This document shows positions 33,944 through 43,252 of a stretch of 64,000 nucleotides of DNA, piece by piece (the first letter of the stretch is position 1; each line of letters starts with the position of its first letter). This DNA comes from Desertimonas flava. Lineage in GTDB: Bacteria > Actinomycetota > Acidimicrobiia > Acidimicrobiales > Ilumatobacteraceae. The position numbers and the translations under genes are program-made. The DNA lies in assembly GCF_003426815.1 (NCBI RefSeq), contig NZ_QKYK01000015.1, positions 1 to 64,000 of the forward strand, read 5' to 3'. Under the pieces are notes generated by a model. It saw only the letters and a program-made list of their open reading frames with translations. It had not been told where the DNA came from and made no database searches.

Positions 33944-35600
33944 TCACCGGTTGGTCGAGCGAAATGCGTCGCGCAGTTCCTCCGGGAATGTAAGCATCCG
34001 GACGGCAGCACACCGGAGCTGTGTGGCCGCCTGCGGAGCGAGAGTGAACACGGGGTACGGGTAGCACACGGCCCCTTCGATCGATTTGAATCTAGAGAGG
34101 TCGTAGTTGTCGCCGATTGGGGAAGTCCTCAAGGCCTTGAGAACCCGAGTCCAGTTAGCGAGGCTCGCCGTAGCGTGTTTGTCATCGGCTTGGATCGCCG
34201 TGTATTCGCCCTGCCATAGCGACGCTCGCGGCATCCTGGCCTTCGCATCCACAAGGATGAGGTGATCACCATCAGAGGCCAATGCGTCGACGTCGGTCAA
34301 CGATTCATTTTTCAATCGCAATGTGCGGCCCCTCAACGACCGTACATCCTCTGGTGGTGACCAGACGGTGCCGTCGATGATGGCCTGCACTTGGTCCTCA
34401 AACGGCCTCGCCCAAAGGTTTGCTTCGCGGCCGCCCGCTGTCGGACGGGTGAGATAGTTCCTGAGTTGCTTTGTCGTCGAAACGAAGTCGATCGCAATCC
34501 ACCCGCCGTCAAGTGGCCGCAGCGGAGGCCCGACAGATGGAAACAACTCGGGAGGAACGGCCGCGAGCAAGTCGATTAACGAACCCGTAGTCTGACTGGC
34601 CGTTTCTATGCCGGCAGCTTTGAGAGACGCACGGAGGGTCGAGACAACCCAGGTCAACTCCTGCTCAAGCCAATCCCGAGGTGCTGCGTGAAAGCCCTGG
34701 GTTTGGGAATGAATCACGACGTTGTCGACGGGAGGAGAAACTCCGAGTCGCGTGCGAACGGGTAGTCTCAACAGAAGCGACAGAATGGCCAGACAGCCGA
34801 AGGCGACCGGGTCGAGGTCGGGTGTTGCCCCGGACCCTGCCGCGACAGCTTGCTTGAAGTATCCTGCCAATGATCCGAACCGCACCGTGCAAAGGGCCTC
34901 GAACGGGGCAGCGTGAAAGCCGGCCGGTCCACCAAAGATGCGGAAGCTGGGGAAGAAGTCGGGCTGCTCAATGACGATCGCGATCACTAACGGGTCCGAT
35001 GCTGCCTCGATTAGGTCCTGACGTCGCTCATTCGGCAGTTGAGCCCAGAGCGCCGAGCAGGCCGTGGCCCGGACCCGCGTCGAAGTCCTCGACACGCCTG
35101 CGCACGGCCGGCCGAACGTCAACGTCGTACGGGTGCCGGCCACCTTTTCCAGGGAGTCGGACCGCAGCTCCTTTACCGATCCACCAACATGCTGACTGCA
35201 TCCACTTCACTACCCGCGCTGCAGCGAGCAGCCCTTCGAGTTGAGTAACAATCCTGTCGTCGTGTTGCTTCCATCGGGCGCCTCCAAACTGGACTGCGCC
35301 GCCCGAGCTGACAGGGGTGCGTGACTGCGCAGTCAAGCAAGTCACGAGATCACGAATGAGCAAGGGGGTTGAGTCAAGCGAAGCGCCAGGCGCCAGGCGC
35401 TCGGCGGGCAAGCTACGGACGAACCGTAGCCACTCGCCGCTGGGCAGCGCGTCCGCGCAAGCCACCGACGCTTGAGCAACCGCGTCGTGAGCGTTGATCA
35501 GCTCCTGCCAGGCATCTGGTCCGGATCGCCAAGTCCCGTCCCAACGTTCGACCGAGTGGTGGCGCAAGTCATTCAGCAGAGATTTAACGACGTCCTGCAA
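33944..35600 (-). pseudogene. PD-(D/E)XK nuclease-like gene split by a frameshift
   Basis: Two overlapping frames seem to be one gene. The upstream part (TTG 35600 to 35028, 190 residues) reads sensibly to GPGHGLLGALG. The downstream part is sensible from WAQLPNERRQDLIEAA onward and ends at 33944. Its own first 30 residues from 35143 are Arg/Thr-rich out-of-frame-like sequence. A single-base indel at about 35045-35090 would join them into a protein of roughly 530 residues. The downstream part holds a nuclease-like core: SLTDVDALAS, then LILVDAKARM with D-A-K (coding positions near 34241-34249). It may be a restriction-type effector. A programmed frameshift or an error in the sequence is possible. 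Confidence 0.55.
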
Positions 35601-35822
35601 CTGCTACCCCCGTCCTTGACCGCGCACCGGCAGTCACTACACGTTGACACAACCGTGGCGGACAAGACGCGGGCGACGAGGACTAGCGGAGTGAGGCATC
35701 GCACGCACAGAGCTGCCGCTACGCGCACGCCAGGCGTTGTCGCAGGGCACGATGTGCTCAATTCTGGCTCACTCCCATCGGTCCTGCACTGCCGGCGGTC
35801 CCGGCATCGGACGCCGACCAGA
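35601..35822. other. non-coding gap between the nuclease and the antitoxin
   Basis: I see no gene here. The stretch lies between the divergent starts of the broken nuclease gene and the Phd antitoxin and must hold the promoter of the former. Confidence 0.4.
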
Positions 35823-35836
35823 TAGCACCGGTGCTA
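35823..35836. promoter_or_regulatory. 14-bp perfect palindrome, probable antitoxin operator
   Basis: TAGCACCGGTGCTA, perfectly self-complementary, 11 bases before the antitoxin GTG. It overlaps a possible -10 box (TACATAT at 35835-35841). Phd/YefM antitoxins bind such palindromes to repress their own promoters. Confidence 0.6.
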
Positions 35837-35847
35837 CATATGTCGTT

Positions 35848-36120
35848 GTGAGTCAGACGATCACACAACTTGAGCTGCGCAACGACAGTGGCGAGATCAT
35901 GCGTCGCTTGGACAACGGCGAGACCTATGTCGTGACACGACGCGGCGTGCCCGTCGGCGAGCTGATCCCCTTTCGACGGCGGCAGTTCGTCCGTCTCGAG
36001 CAGGTCAGAGCAGAGTTCGTCGGCGCTGCCCGCCTCGACCGCGCCCAGTTCCGAGCCGACCTCGATCGCCACGTGGACAGGATGCGACATCCCGTGGCTG
36101 AGACCTTGGGCGAGGACTGA
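35848..36120 (+). CDS. Phd/YefM-family antitoxin (toxin partner broken)
   Basis: 90 residues from the GTG at 35848. The N-terminal DNA-binding fold reads QTITQLELRNDSGEIMRRLD and GETYVVTRRGVPVGELIPF, a typical type-II antitoxin opening. The C-terminal 40 residues are the disordered toxin-neutralising tail. The stop overlaps the start of a VapC reading frame (36117) in the usual coupled way, but that toxin is destroyed by frameshifts, leaving an orphan antitoxin. No Shine-Dalgarno is seen; a leaderless message from the TACATAT box is plausible. It might still neutralise a related toxin elsewhere. Confidence 0.85.
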   Translation: MSQTITQLELRNDSGEIMRRLDNGETYVVTRRGVPVGELIPFRRRQFVRLEQVRAEFVGAARLDRAQFRADLDRHVDRMRHPVAETLGED

Positions 36121-36499
36121 TCGACACCTCTGTCGTCATCGACCTCGCGTATCTCGATGACGACCTCTTGCCCGCGGAACTCGCTTTCTCCGCGTTGACG
36201 ATTTGCGGAGTTGGGCGCGGGTCCTCACGCCAGCGACAATCCTGCCGAGCGGGCCCGACGGCAAGATCGCCCGACACTGGGCAAAGGTCGTGTTCGATCC
36301 GCTGTCGTCCATAGGCGCGGCGACGGCTCGCGCTTATGGACGTGTATGTGCAGCCGTCGCCGGTCGTGAGGCGCGTGGCCCCCGGGCTGTCGACCGGCTG
36401 ATCGCGGCGACGGCACTCGCCCATGATCTGCCATTGTTCACCCGCAACGCCGATGACTTCCCTCGTCGCGACGGCCTGATCGACGTGATCGCGATCTGA
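36117..36499 (+). pseudogene. VapC-type PIN toxin, destroyed by frameshifts
   Basis: Three pieces of one PIN-domain toxin are read in three frames. The N-terminus is LIDTSVVIDLAYLDDD (from CTG 36117) to SALTI. The middle is AGPHASDNPAERARRQDR (about 36214-36267). The C-terminus is AARAYGR-like sequence with RAVDRLIAATAL, then LFTRNADDF and DGLIDVIAI (about 36296-36499). The acidic residues of the PIN active site are split between frames, so no working toxin can be made. At least two indels are needed. A second relic with the same pieces lies at 47700-48000. Confidence 0.85.
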
Positions 36500-36760
36500 C
36501 CGGCGCCACCGCCCGGCGATCGAGGACGCTCCGTGGTGGCCGCGGCCAGGGGCGTCTCCGGACGCGGCCCGCGACACCCCTCGGGACGGCGATGTCGACC
36601 GGCTACCAACCTTCCGGATGGGTTCACCGGCTGGACGTCGCGTGCTTACTGGGACGAGCACTCACGATGTAGCAGATCGGTCGCGCCCGCCACCTCACCG
36701 TGACGCTGGGCTCCAGACGCGCTGTCGCGTTCCGGTTGGGCCGCCGCGCTTTAAGCGAGT

Positions 36761-37333
36761 GTGAGGCCAGAGCAGCAACATCACGCCGACATTCGTCGCA
36801 GTAGTCGGAGGCGTCGCTCGGCGCTGTCGGGAGTCGACGGCGGCCCCGCTCCTGGAGCGACGGCTGGCACCGGTGACGGCGCCGCCGGCGGCCGGGACGG
36901 TCCGTCCCGTGTCGTCGTGTCCGTTGGGCCTCGGACGCCGCAGGCCGGCCCGGTCGTTTCGACGGGCCAGATGCCGGCTCCGGACGGTTCGCCGGTTGGC
37001 GAGCCGTGGCTGCTGACGGTCGAGCAGGCTGCCCGGCTGCTGCAGATCGGTCGGACGCTCGCCTACGAGCTCGTCGGCCGGTTCGAGGCGAGCGGTGGTG
37101 AGGTTGGGATCCCGGTCGTGCGGGTCGGGCGGACGCTTCGCGTCCCTCGTGCCGAGCTCGCCGATCGGCTCCGCCGCGGCGGGGTGACCGTCAGCGGTCG
37201 AGGCGACGGCGCGCCGCCCCGCCGGGCCGCCGTCGTCGACGACCGCGGTGGGAGTGTCGCGCCGCGTCGAGGTGGCCGCCAGCGGCGCGGTGGGCCGGAA
37301 TCCGTTCAGCCGCCGCTGTTCCCGGCCGGTTGA
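36761..37333 (+). CDS. helix-turn-helix, excisionase-like DNA-binding protein
   Basis: 190 residues from GTG 36761, or 120 from ATG 36971 (MPAPDGSPVG). The recognisable part is a MerR/excisionase-type winged HTH at about 84-138: LLTVEQAARLLQIGRTLAYELV, then VVRVGRTLRVPRAELADRL. The flanks are Gly/Arg-rich and probably disordered. Placed between the antitoxin remnant and the relaxase, it may serve as recombination directionality factor or as a regulator of the mobilisation gene. The shorter start has no clear ribosome site, nor does the longer, so the N-terminus is uncertain. Confidence 0.7.
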   Translation: MRPEQQHHADIRRSSRRRRSALSGVDGGPAPGATAGTGDGAAGGRDGPSRVVVSVGPRTPQAGPVVSTGQMPAPDGSPVGEPWLLTVEQAARLLQIGRTLAYELVGRFEASGGEVGIPVVRVGRTLRVPRAELADRLRRGGVTVSGRGDGAPPRRAAVVDDRGGSVAPRRGGRQRRGGPESVQPPLFPAG

Positions 37334-37423
37334 GGAGGTGGGCCTCGTGGTCGGTGACGGCGGGTTTGGTTCTGGCAGACAAGTGCCCGCGATCGGGTTC
37401 GGGTCGAAGATCGGGTCGGGCCG

Positions 37424-40012
37424 ATGCTTCGGGTGACAACCCTCAACGCTTCGACGGCAGCGGCGACCGCCGCCTACTACGCCACTTACCTGACCGCCGC
37501 GCCGGGCGAAGTCCCCGGCCGGTGGACCGGCCGACAAGCCACCCTGCTCGGCCTCGACGGCGCGGTCGACGCCTCCTCGCTGCAAGCGCTGCTCGAAGGC
37601 CACGACCCGATCACCGGCTCGAAGCTCGGACGTTCGCTCGTCGACCGGGCCACCTCGAACGACAACGTCATCCGTGCCGTCTCCGGATTCGACGCCACGT
37701 TCTCGGCACCCAAGTCGCTCAGTGTGTTGTGGGCACTCACCGGCGACGATCGGCTCCTCGCCGCCCACGACACAGCGGTCACCGCGACGCTCAACTATCT
37801 GGAGCGGTACGGGGCGACCACGCGCGTCCGCTCGAACGGCGGACGGCTCCATCTCGACACGCTCGGGCTGACGATGGCGACGTTCCGTCAGACGACCTCG
37901 CGAGCCGACGACCCGCAGATCCACACCCACACCGTGATCTCCGCCAAGGTGCAGACCGGCGACGGCCGCTGGATGGCGCTCGACGCCCGGTTCCTGAAGC
38001 GGCACCAGCGGACACTCGGCGGCCTCTACCAGTCCGTGCTGCGCAACGAGCTCAGCCACCGGCTCGGCGTCACGTGGGGCGACATCGTCAACGGTCAAGC
38101 CGAACTCGCCGGCGCCCCACCCGAGCTGCTCGCCACGTTCTCGAAACGGACCAGGACGATCGACCGGGATCTCGGCGCCCGCATCGAAGTCTTCCGCCGC
38201 GAGCAAGGACGAGACCCGACACGGCGCGAACGAGCGGCGCTCACCCGCGCCGCCGCTACGAACACCCGCAGCGCTAAGTCGGGCGACGGAGCACCGGACC
38301 TTCGGGATCGATGGCGGCGAGAAGCCGCCGACACCGGCTGGACCGCCGATCGGCTCCAAGTGTCGATCCAGGCGGCAGCCCGAGCGCACGGCCCGGCGGA
38401 CGATGTCGACGTTCGACTCAGTGATGTGATCGACACGCTGTCGGTCAACGGGTCGGCGTGGTCGCAGCCCGACATCATGCGAGTCCTGTGCGACACACGA
38501 CGACCCGTGACGGCACTCGACGGCACCGAATGGGCCGCCGCGCTCGACGACGCCTGCCGACAGGCCGTCGACCTCTGCGTCGAACTCGACCCCACCGCTG
38601 CCGCCACCCGGCGGCAGTCCGACGGGCGGTCCGTCTGGCTCGAGCCGATCTCGGCGCACCTGACCAGCCACACGGTCCTCGCCGAGGAAGAACGCGTGCT
38701 CGACTGGGCCGCCGACGCCCAGGCCGGCACGACCCGTCCATCCCCGACCGCCGACACCGACGAGCTCGACCTCCTCCGGGCCCACGCCGCCGCGGCCGTC
38801 GCCGGGCACGATCGTCTCGTCCTCGTCGTCGGCCCTGCCGGCGCCGGCAAGACCAGCGCGCTACGTTCCGCCGTCGCCGACCTCACGCTTCGCCGACGCC
38901 GAGTGCTCGGTCTCGCCCCATCGGCGAAGGCGGCCCGAGTCCTCGCCAGCGAGACCGGGGTGGAGTCCGACACGGTCGCCAAGCTCCTCCACGAATGGGC
39001 CCGGACGGACCGACGCCCGGACCCTCGATTCCTGCTCCGTCGCGGCGACACCGTGCTCGTCGACGAGGCCGGCATGATCGGCACCAACGCCCTCGCACGA
39101 CTCGTCGACCTCGTCGATCGCTTCGGGTGCCGCCTCGTGCTCGTCGGCGACCACCGACAGCTCCAAGCCGTCGGCCGGGGCGGCCTGTTCGAGGAACTCT
39201 GCCTCACCGGGTACCGCCACGAGCTCCAGCGCATCCACCGATTCGACCAGGCGTGGGAAGCAGCCGCCTCACTCCGGCTCCGCCACGGGGACCCCTCCGC
39301 TCTCGACGCCTACGAGACCAACGGACGCATCATCGCCGACACCTTCGACGGACACCTCCAGACGATCGCCCAACGATGGATCGACACGACTGCAAGCGGC
39401 GACACGATTGCCATCGCCGCGTCGACCAACGACCACGTCGACGCCGTCAACGCCGCCATCCAGCACGCACGACTCGTCGCCGGCCAGCTCGACCCGAGCT
39501 CGGCGATCGCCATCGCGGGCGGCGAGAGTGCACACTCCGGAGACGTCGTCGCGACACGCCGCAACGACCGGACGATCACCGACAGCAGCAGCGATCACGT
39601 CCGCAACCGGCAACTGTGGACCGTCACCTGCACGCACGCGGACGGGACCCTCACCGCGCAGCGACTTGGCGGCAGGGCCACTGTCCACTTGCCAGTCGAG
39701 TACGTCCGGGAGCACGTCCGCCTCTGCTACGCCGCCACCGAGCACGGTCACCAAGGCGACACCGTCACCGTCGGTCTCCAGGTCGTCAGCAGCGCAACCA
39801 CACGACGCGGTCTCTACGTCGGCGCAACACGGGGACGAACCGAGAACACCATGCACGTCGTCACGGACGCTGACGGCGACGAGACCGCCCGCGACGTGCT
39901 CGAGCGAGTCGTCGCTGTCGACCGCGCCGACCTACCAGCAATCAGCCAACAACGGACGCTCCGCGCCGCCGCCCCGAGTCACGCAATCGACGGCCTTCAG
40001 GTCGGGATGTAG
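37424..40012 (+). CDS. MobF-family conjugative relaxase-helicase (TrwC/TraI type)
   Basis: 862 residues. The relaxase domain (about 1-300) has candidate nucleophile tyrosines at 18, 19 and 22 and the metal-binding HTHT at 167-170 in DPQIHTHTVIS, with the TrwC hallmark FSAPKSLSVLWAL (93-105). The C-terminal half is a RecD/TraI-like helicase: Walker A GPAGAGKTS near 470, Walker B VDEAGMIG, then GDHRQLQAVGRGGLF. It would nick at oriT, stay covalently bound and unwind the transferred strand. At 862 residues it is shorter than F TraI but in the range of TrwC. No type-IV coupling protein is seen nearby. The gene looks intact and has chromosome-like GC content. Confidence 0.93.
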   Translation: MLRVTTLNASTAAATAAYYATYLTAAPGEVPGRWTGRQATLLGLDGAVDASSLQALLEGHDPITGSKLGRSLVDRATSNDNVIRAVSGFDATFSAPKSLSVLWALTGDDRLLAAHDTAVTATLNYLERYGATTRVRSNGGRLHLDTLGLTMATFRQTTSRADDPQIHTHTVISAKVQTGDGRWMALDARFLKRHQRTLGGLYQSVLRNELSHRLGVTWGDIVNGQAELAGAPPELLATFSKRTRTIDRDLGARIEVFRREQGRDPTRRERAALTRAAATNTRSAKSGDGAPDLRDRWRREAADTGWTADRLQVSIQAAARAHGPADDVDVRLSDVIDTLSVNGSAWSQPDIMRVLCDTRRPVTALDGTEWAAALDDACRQAVDLCVELDPTAAATRRQSDGRSVWLEPISAHLTSHTVLAEEERVLDWAADAQAGTTRPSPTADTDELDLLRAHAAAAVAGHDRLVLVVGPAGAGKTSALRSAVADLTLRRRRVLGLAPSAKAARVLASETGVESDTVAKLLHEWARTDRRPDPRFLLRRGDTVLVDEAGMIGTNALARLVDLVDRFGCRLVLVGDHRQLQAVGRGGLFEELCLTGYRHELQRIHRFDQAWEAAASLRLRHGDPSALDAYETNGRIIADTFDGHLQTIAQRWIDTTASGDTIAIAASTNDHVDAVNAAIQHARLVAGQLDPSSAIAIAGGESAHSGDVVATRRNDRTITDSSSDHVRNRQLWTVTCTHADGTLTAQRLGGRATVHLPVEYVREHVRLCYAATEHGHQGDTVTVGLQVVSSATTRRGLYVGATRGRTENTMHVVTDADGDETARDVLERVVAVDRADLPAISQQRTLRAAAPSHAIDGLQVGM

Positions 40013-40495
40013 CGCTAGGCGAGGGGCGAATCCCGCCGACCTCGGCACCGAACGGTCCCGGCTATCTCCGCTGCGCCGTGTCCGAGATTGCCGGCGATCA
40101 GGTCCCCTGTCGATGCTCGGAGACGCCGAAACCCGCGAGCCGGGCTTCGAAGCACGATGTCCTTCGGTGATGACATTCGGAAGCATCCATGACCGGCGCT
40201 TCGATCACGCACTCGCAGTCGTTGATCGACGGTTGTCGGGTGCTCGATATCGGACAACGCGACGAACCGGCCCGCGCTTTCGAGATCGGTGCTACGACGT
40301 TCACCGACGCGAGCCGACGCGCGATCTCTAGCGCGCACATACCCCCCAGCATGAACAAATGACTAAGGCGTCGCCCCGCGCTTCGGCAACGCACTCCGAC
40401 GTCGTTGTCGGAGTAGATGACTTGAGGACCGAGTCTGGCTGTGTGTTGGCGGCCAACGCCGCCTGGTCAATCCCGAAGGAGCGCCTATGGGTAGT
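40013..40495. other. gene-poor gap after the relaxase
   Basis: No intact gene. The middle (40142-40211) shows an HNH-like relic described separately; the rest is featureless. The A/T content rises toward the caspase gene. Confidence 0.5.
40142..40211 (+). pseudogene. small relic shared with 48.07 kb (HNH nuclease-like)
   Basis: Translation gives GFEARCPSVMTFGSIHDRR, matching GFDFRARGRLVMAFGSIRYR at about 48076-48135 in spacing and most residues (F-x-A-R, V-M, F-G-S-I). The second copy is preceded by CDVCGFDF, which resembles the first Cys pair of HNH endonucleases. Both copies are short and frameshifted. The HNH origin is tentative. Confidence 0.35.
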
Positions 40496-41773
40496 TCAAC
40501 CGAGGCGTTCGTTGATCGCAGCCAACACAGACTCGACCGAATCGGTGACCGTATTGCCATCGGTCTCAAGGATTGTGGTTCCGTGCAGGAGGGCGGTGCT
40601 GGCGAGTCCCCACCCGTACTCTCGAAGGTTCCGTCGCAAGAAATCCGCGAAGGGCATCGAGTAATAGTCGTCGACATCGGAAAGGTATCGCGCGTAACGC
40701 TCACGGGCCGACGCGTAGAGATACAACTGCACGCACTCGAAGTCGCTGCCGAGGATCGCTTCAACCTCCTCCGGCCTCCGCGCTCCCGCGATAACGACCC
40801 CAATCTCAGCACCCGCGATATCCGCCAGCGCATCGCGGGCGATGATGTCGTAGTCTCCGGCTCCCCATAGTTCAAATTCGACGAAATCCTGAATAGTCGG
40901 ATAGACGCGAGCGAGCTGATTGTCGAACCGACGCTTGGCGTATGTGCTCATCTCGACGAGCGGCCAGCCCAGTCGAGCGGCAACCTCCCGGCCGATAGTT
41001 GTCTTGCCAGCGTTCGTAGGGCCGGTTAGAACCAGGACTTGGCGGCGTCCGCGTCGAAGGACCACGGTCTTGTCAGCCACAAAGTCATACGAGGCCAGTG
41101 AGAACGGACCCCTCAGCTCAGGCGTCTGGCTTTGATGCCCGTACTCACTGCAGAGTGTTCCGACCCTGTCCCTTACAACCTGGTGCAGCTCTGAAAGTGT
41201 GTCGCTCATACGAGAGTTAATAGCTTCAATCAAGGCAAAGGAGAACAAGCCGTGCGAGAGTCTTTCATTCTCGTACGATGCTTCGCCGATTCCGCAGGCC
41301 ACAAAGATTGCGACGTCGTGCATAGTGTCCCGAATAGTCGCGCCCCGAAAGGGCTGAAAGACGTTGCGGGCGCCGCTCTCGGCATTCAGGCGACAGCAAT
41401 CAAGAAAGAGCAAGAGTCGACCGGCGCCTGAGAGACGCATAGCCCCGATCACCTCATGCACATTGAGCGCTTCATTCAGGCCACGAGTGTCGGAGAAGGT
41501 GAGAAAGTCTGCTCCGTTTGCTGTGAATCCGTGCCCAGCAAAGAACACGATTACGGTATCGGACGGCGTGAGGTGCGAAGTTGCCACGAGATCGAGCGCA
41601 GCGGAGAAGTCTTGACTATCGACCCGACCCTGAAGTGAGTCAATGATGTCGATGTCGTCTATTCTGCCGCGAATGCTCGAGACAAAGTCACTTGCGTCGG
41701 CCGCGCAGTACAGCAGGTCGCTGAATGGCCCATCGTAATGGTCGACGCCAGCGGCGATCAGTAGGCGAGTCAC
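40496..41773 (-). CDS. caspase-like peptidase fused to a P-loop kinase-like domain
   Basis: 425 residues. The N-terminal domain (1 to about 225) is a caspase/metacaspase (C14) fold: His81 in VIVFFAGHG and Cys127 in LFLDCCR form the dyad, and TRLLIAAGVDHYDGP is the usual opening strand. The C-terminal domain (about 245-425) is a P-loop kinase: LVLTGPTNAGKTT (248-259), then ARRPEEVEAI, as in dephospho-CoA-kinase or nucleoside-kinase-like NTPases. Caspase domains are known effectors in bacterial abortive defence; a fusion to a small-molecule kinase is unfamiliar to me. The start overlaps the stop of the GHMP gene by 4 bases, so the two are one operon. The gene is noticeably A/T-richer than the chromosome. 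Confidence 0.85.
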   Translation of the reverse strand: MTRLLIAAGVDHYDGPFSDLLYCAADASDFVSSIRGRIDDIDIIDSLQGRVDSQDFSAALDLVATSHLTPSDTVIVFFAGHGFTANGADFLTFSDTRGLNEALNVHEVIGAMRLSGAGRLLLFLDCCRLNAESGARNVFQPFRGATIRDTMHDVAIFVACGIGEASYENERLSHGLFSFALIEAINSRMSDTLSELHQVVRDRVGTLCSEYGHQSQTPELRGPFSLASYDFVADKTVVLRRGRRQVLVLTGPTNAGKTTIGREVAARLGWPLVEMSTYAKRRFDNQLARVYPTIQDFVEFELWGAGDYDIIARDALADIAGAEIGVVIAGARRPEEVEAILGSDFECVQLYLYASARERYARYLSDVDDYYSMPFADFLRRNLREYGWGLASTALLHGTTILETDGNTVTDSVESVLAAINERLG

Positions 41774-42759
41774 GTAATTGACAGCTTCGGCGAGGTGTTG
41801 TCTGGCGACCAGAACTCCGACACGCTGACAGCAAACAAACGCATAATATGCTCAAGTCTTCGTAATGAGTAGGATGCCAGTTCCTTTGGAACGAGTGCGA
41901 ATGTTGTCGGCCCAAGGCTGCTCAGGCACAAGGGCTGCTGGAGCGGCCACGAGCGCCGAAGGCGTTGCACCGGCGCGGGCTGTATTGCCCACTCGCGAGT
42001 TTTCAGCCCGAGGGCTTGAAGTCGCTCGAGAGCGAAGTTGACTGCATCCAAATGCGCGCACTGAAGACCAGGGAGAAGCACTGTCTCCGCCAGACGCAAT
42101 ATCTGATCAGTCTCCTGGCGCGGGATCGGGCAGTGCTCGCGGAAGAACGCTCGCTCGCTGGCGCCGGACAAGCCGCGATGGCCCTTTGGTCGCATATGCA
42201 ACGCGACCCATGGTCGAGTTGGAGGCGAGACGGCCAACCTCAGCGATGGAGGAGCTGCCAGCGCTGCACTCGATGGACCGAAGCTGACCTTCTCGACTGC
42301 AGAATGCCCCTCATCGACTATGAAGCCGCCAAACTCGCCGGCGTACACCCCAACTCCGCTCGTTCCACCGCGCTGTACGAATCCTGCCAACGAGCGCGAG
42401 TTGACGGGGATGCCCGCAGCTGCGGCTGCGCCGCGAGCGACTGCCATCCGCAGAGCGGTTTCGCTGCCGAGTCCTACGTGGCGCGGTAGGTGCTTCTGGA
42501 CGTCCACGCTGATGCCCGGTAGACCTAGTCCTCGCGAGAGCTCGATCAACCAAGGCGGCTTGCGCGGTTGCGTCAGGGCCATACAACGAAGCGAGTCCCC
42601 CTCGGCAACTTCAACCGTGAGTTCGAGCGACGGCGTAGAGAGTGCAACGCCGGACCCGCCATCCACGAACCCGTAGCCCTCTGACTCCACGAAAAGCCCA
42701 AAATGGAGTCGGCTTGGCGCAACAACAGTCGCCAGTGGCCTCGTCTCAATCACTACCAA
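41770..42759 (-). CDS. beta-RFAP-synthase-like GHMP-superfamily protein
   Basis: 329 residues, matching the length of beta-ribofuranosylaminobenzene 5'-phosphate synthase, which joins PRPP and p-aminobenzoate in archaeal methanopterin synthesis. Motifs in order: APSRLHFGLF (14-23), GSGVALSTP (35-43), LPRHVGLGSETALRMAVA (91-108, the GHMP glycine loop), RGGTSGVGVY (130-139) and GGFIVDEGH (144-152). The start is TTG 42759 or GTG 42753. No other methanopterin gene is present. The 4-base overlap with the caspase-kinase gene means a shared function, perhaps making or sensing a ribosyl or phospho-ribosyl small molecule. The reaction here is unknown. Confidence 0.82.
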   Translation of the reverse strand: MVVIETRPLATVVAPSRLHFGLFVESEGYGFVDGGSGVALSTPSLELTVEVAEGDSLRCMALTQPRKPPWLIELSRGLGLPGISVDVQKHLPRHVGLGSETALRMAVARGAAAAAGIPVNSRSLAGFVQRGGTSGVGVYAGEFGGFIVDEGHSAVEKVSFGPSSAALAAPPSLRLAVSPPTRPWVALHMRPKGHRGLSGASERAFFREHCPIPRQETDQILRLAETVLLPGLQCAHLDAVNFALERLQALGLKTREWAIQPAPVQRLRRSWPLQQPLCLSSLGPTTFALVPKELASYSLRRLEHIMRLFAVSVSEFWSPDNTSPKLSIT

Positions 42760-43112
42760 TGCACCCCGCGCCTCGATACGTCGTTCAGCACTTTAGCCAG
42801 ATCTTCCGCTACATGGGGCTGCCGGGCAGCTCACCGGCCGGTGAGTCGACGAGCGGCTGCGTCGCTATCGGACGGTGCGAGGCGTGCGAGCGCTGACATT
42901 AGACGTCGCTGGTCCAAGCGCTGTTCGCGCTGCGGCGATGCGTTGCATCAGCGAGTGCAACAACCTCCCCCGCACCCAGGACGGCCGATACGTGGCTGAA
43001 GCGCCGACTTGTATGTGAGATGCCGGTCGGACGCTTCACATCAACGCCGCCTGGGCGTTCGACCTGTCGCCCACCTACCGGGGTCGCCTTTCGCCCGGAT
43101 ACCGGGTCTTGA
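42760..43112. other. gap upstream of the GHMP-caspase operon
   Basis: No credible gene in either strand. It should hold the promoter of the minus-strand operon. I see no strong palindrome. Confidence 0.4.
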
Positions 43113-43230
43113 CATGGACTGGAGAGACGCTAGTGAAGGAGGTGTATGCGACAGCGGGGCGACGCATGGGAGCTTCGGGTCGACCTCGACCATGATCCAG
43201 GCTCCACGACCACCACGGCGCCGCTGGACA
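43113..43230 (+). pseudogene. relic of an integrase 5' end
   Basis: From GGAGAGACG through the ATG at 43146 the sequence closely follows the start of the intact integrase (32610-32700). Both share ATGCGACAGCGGGGCGACGC, giving MRQRGDAWELRV, after which the copy decays (DLDHDPGS). Only about 25 codons remain. Confidence 0.85.
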
Positions 43231-43252
43231 GCGCGTCGGTCATCTCGACGCG

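Noticed and set aside
41770-42759. GHMP protein as evidence of methanopterin or folate-analogue synthesis
   Set aside because: No other gene of that pathway is present, and the gene is coupled to a caspase in a mobile element.
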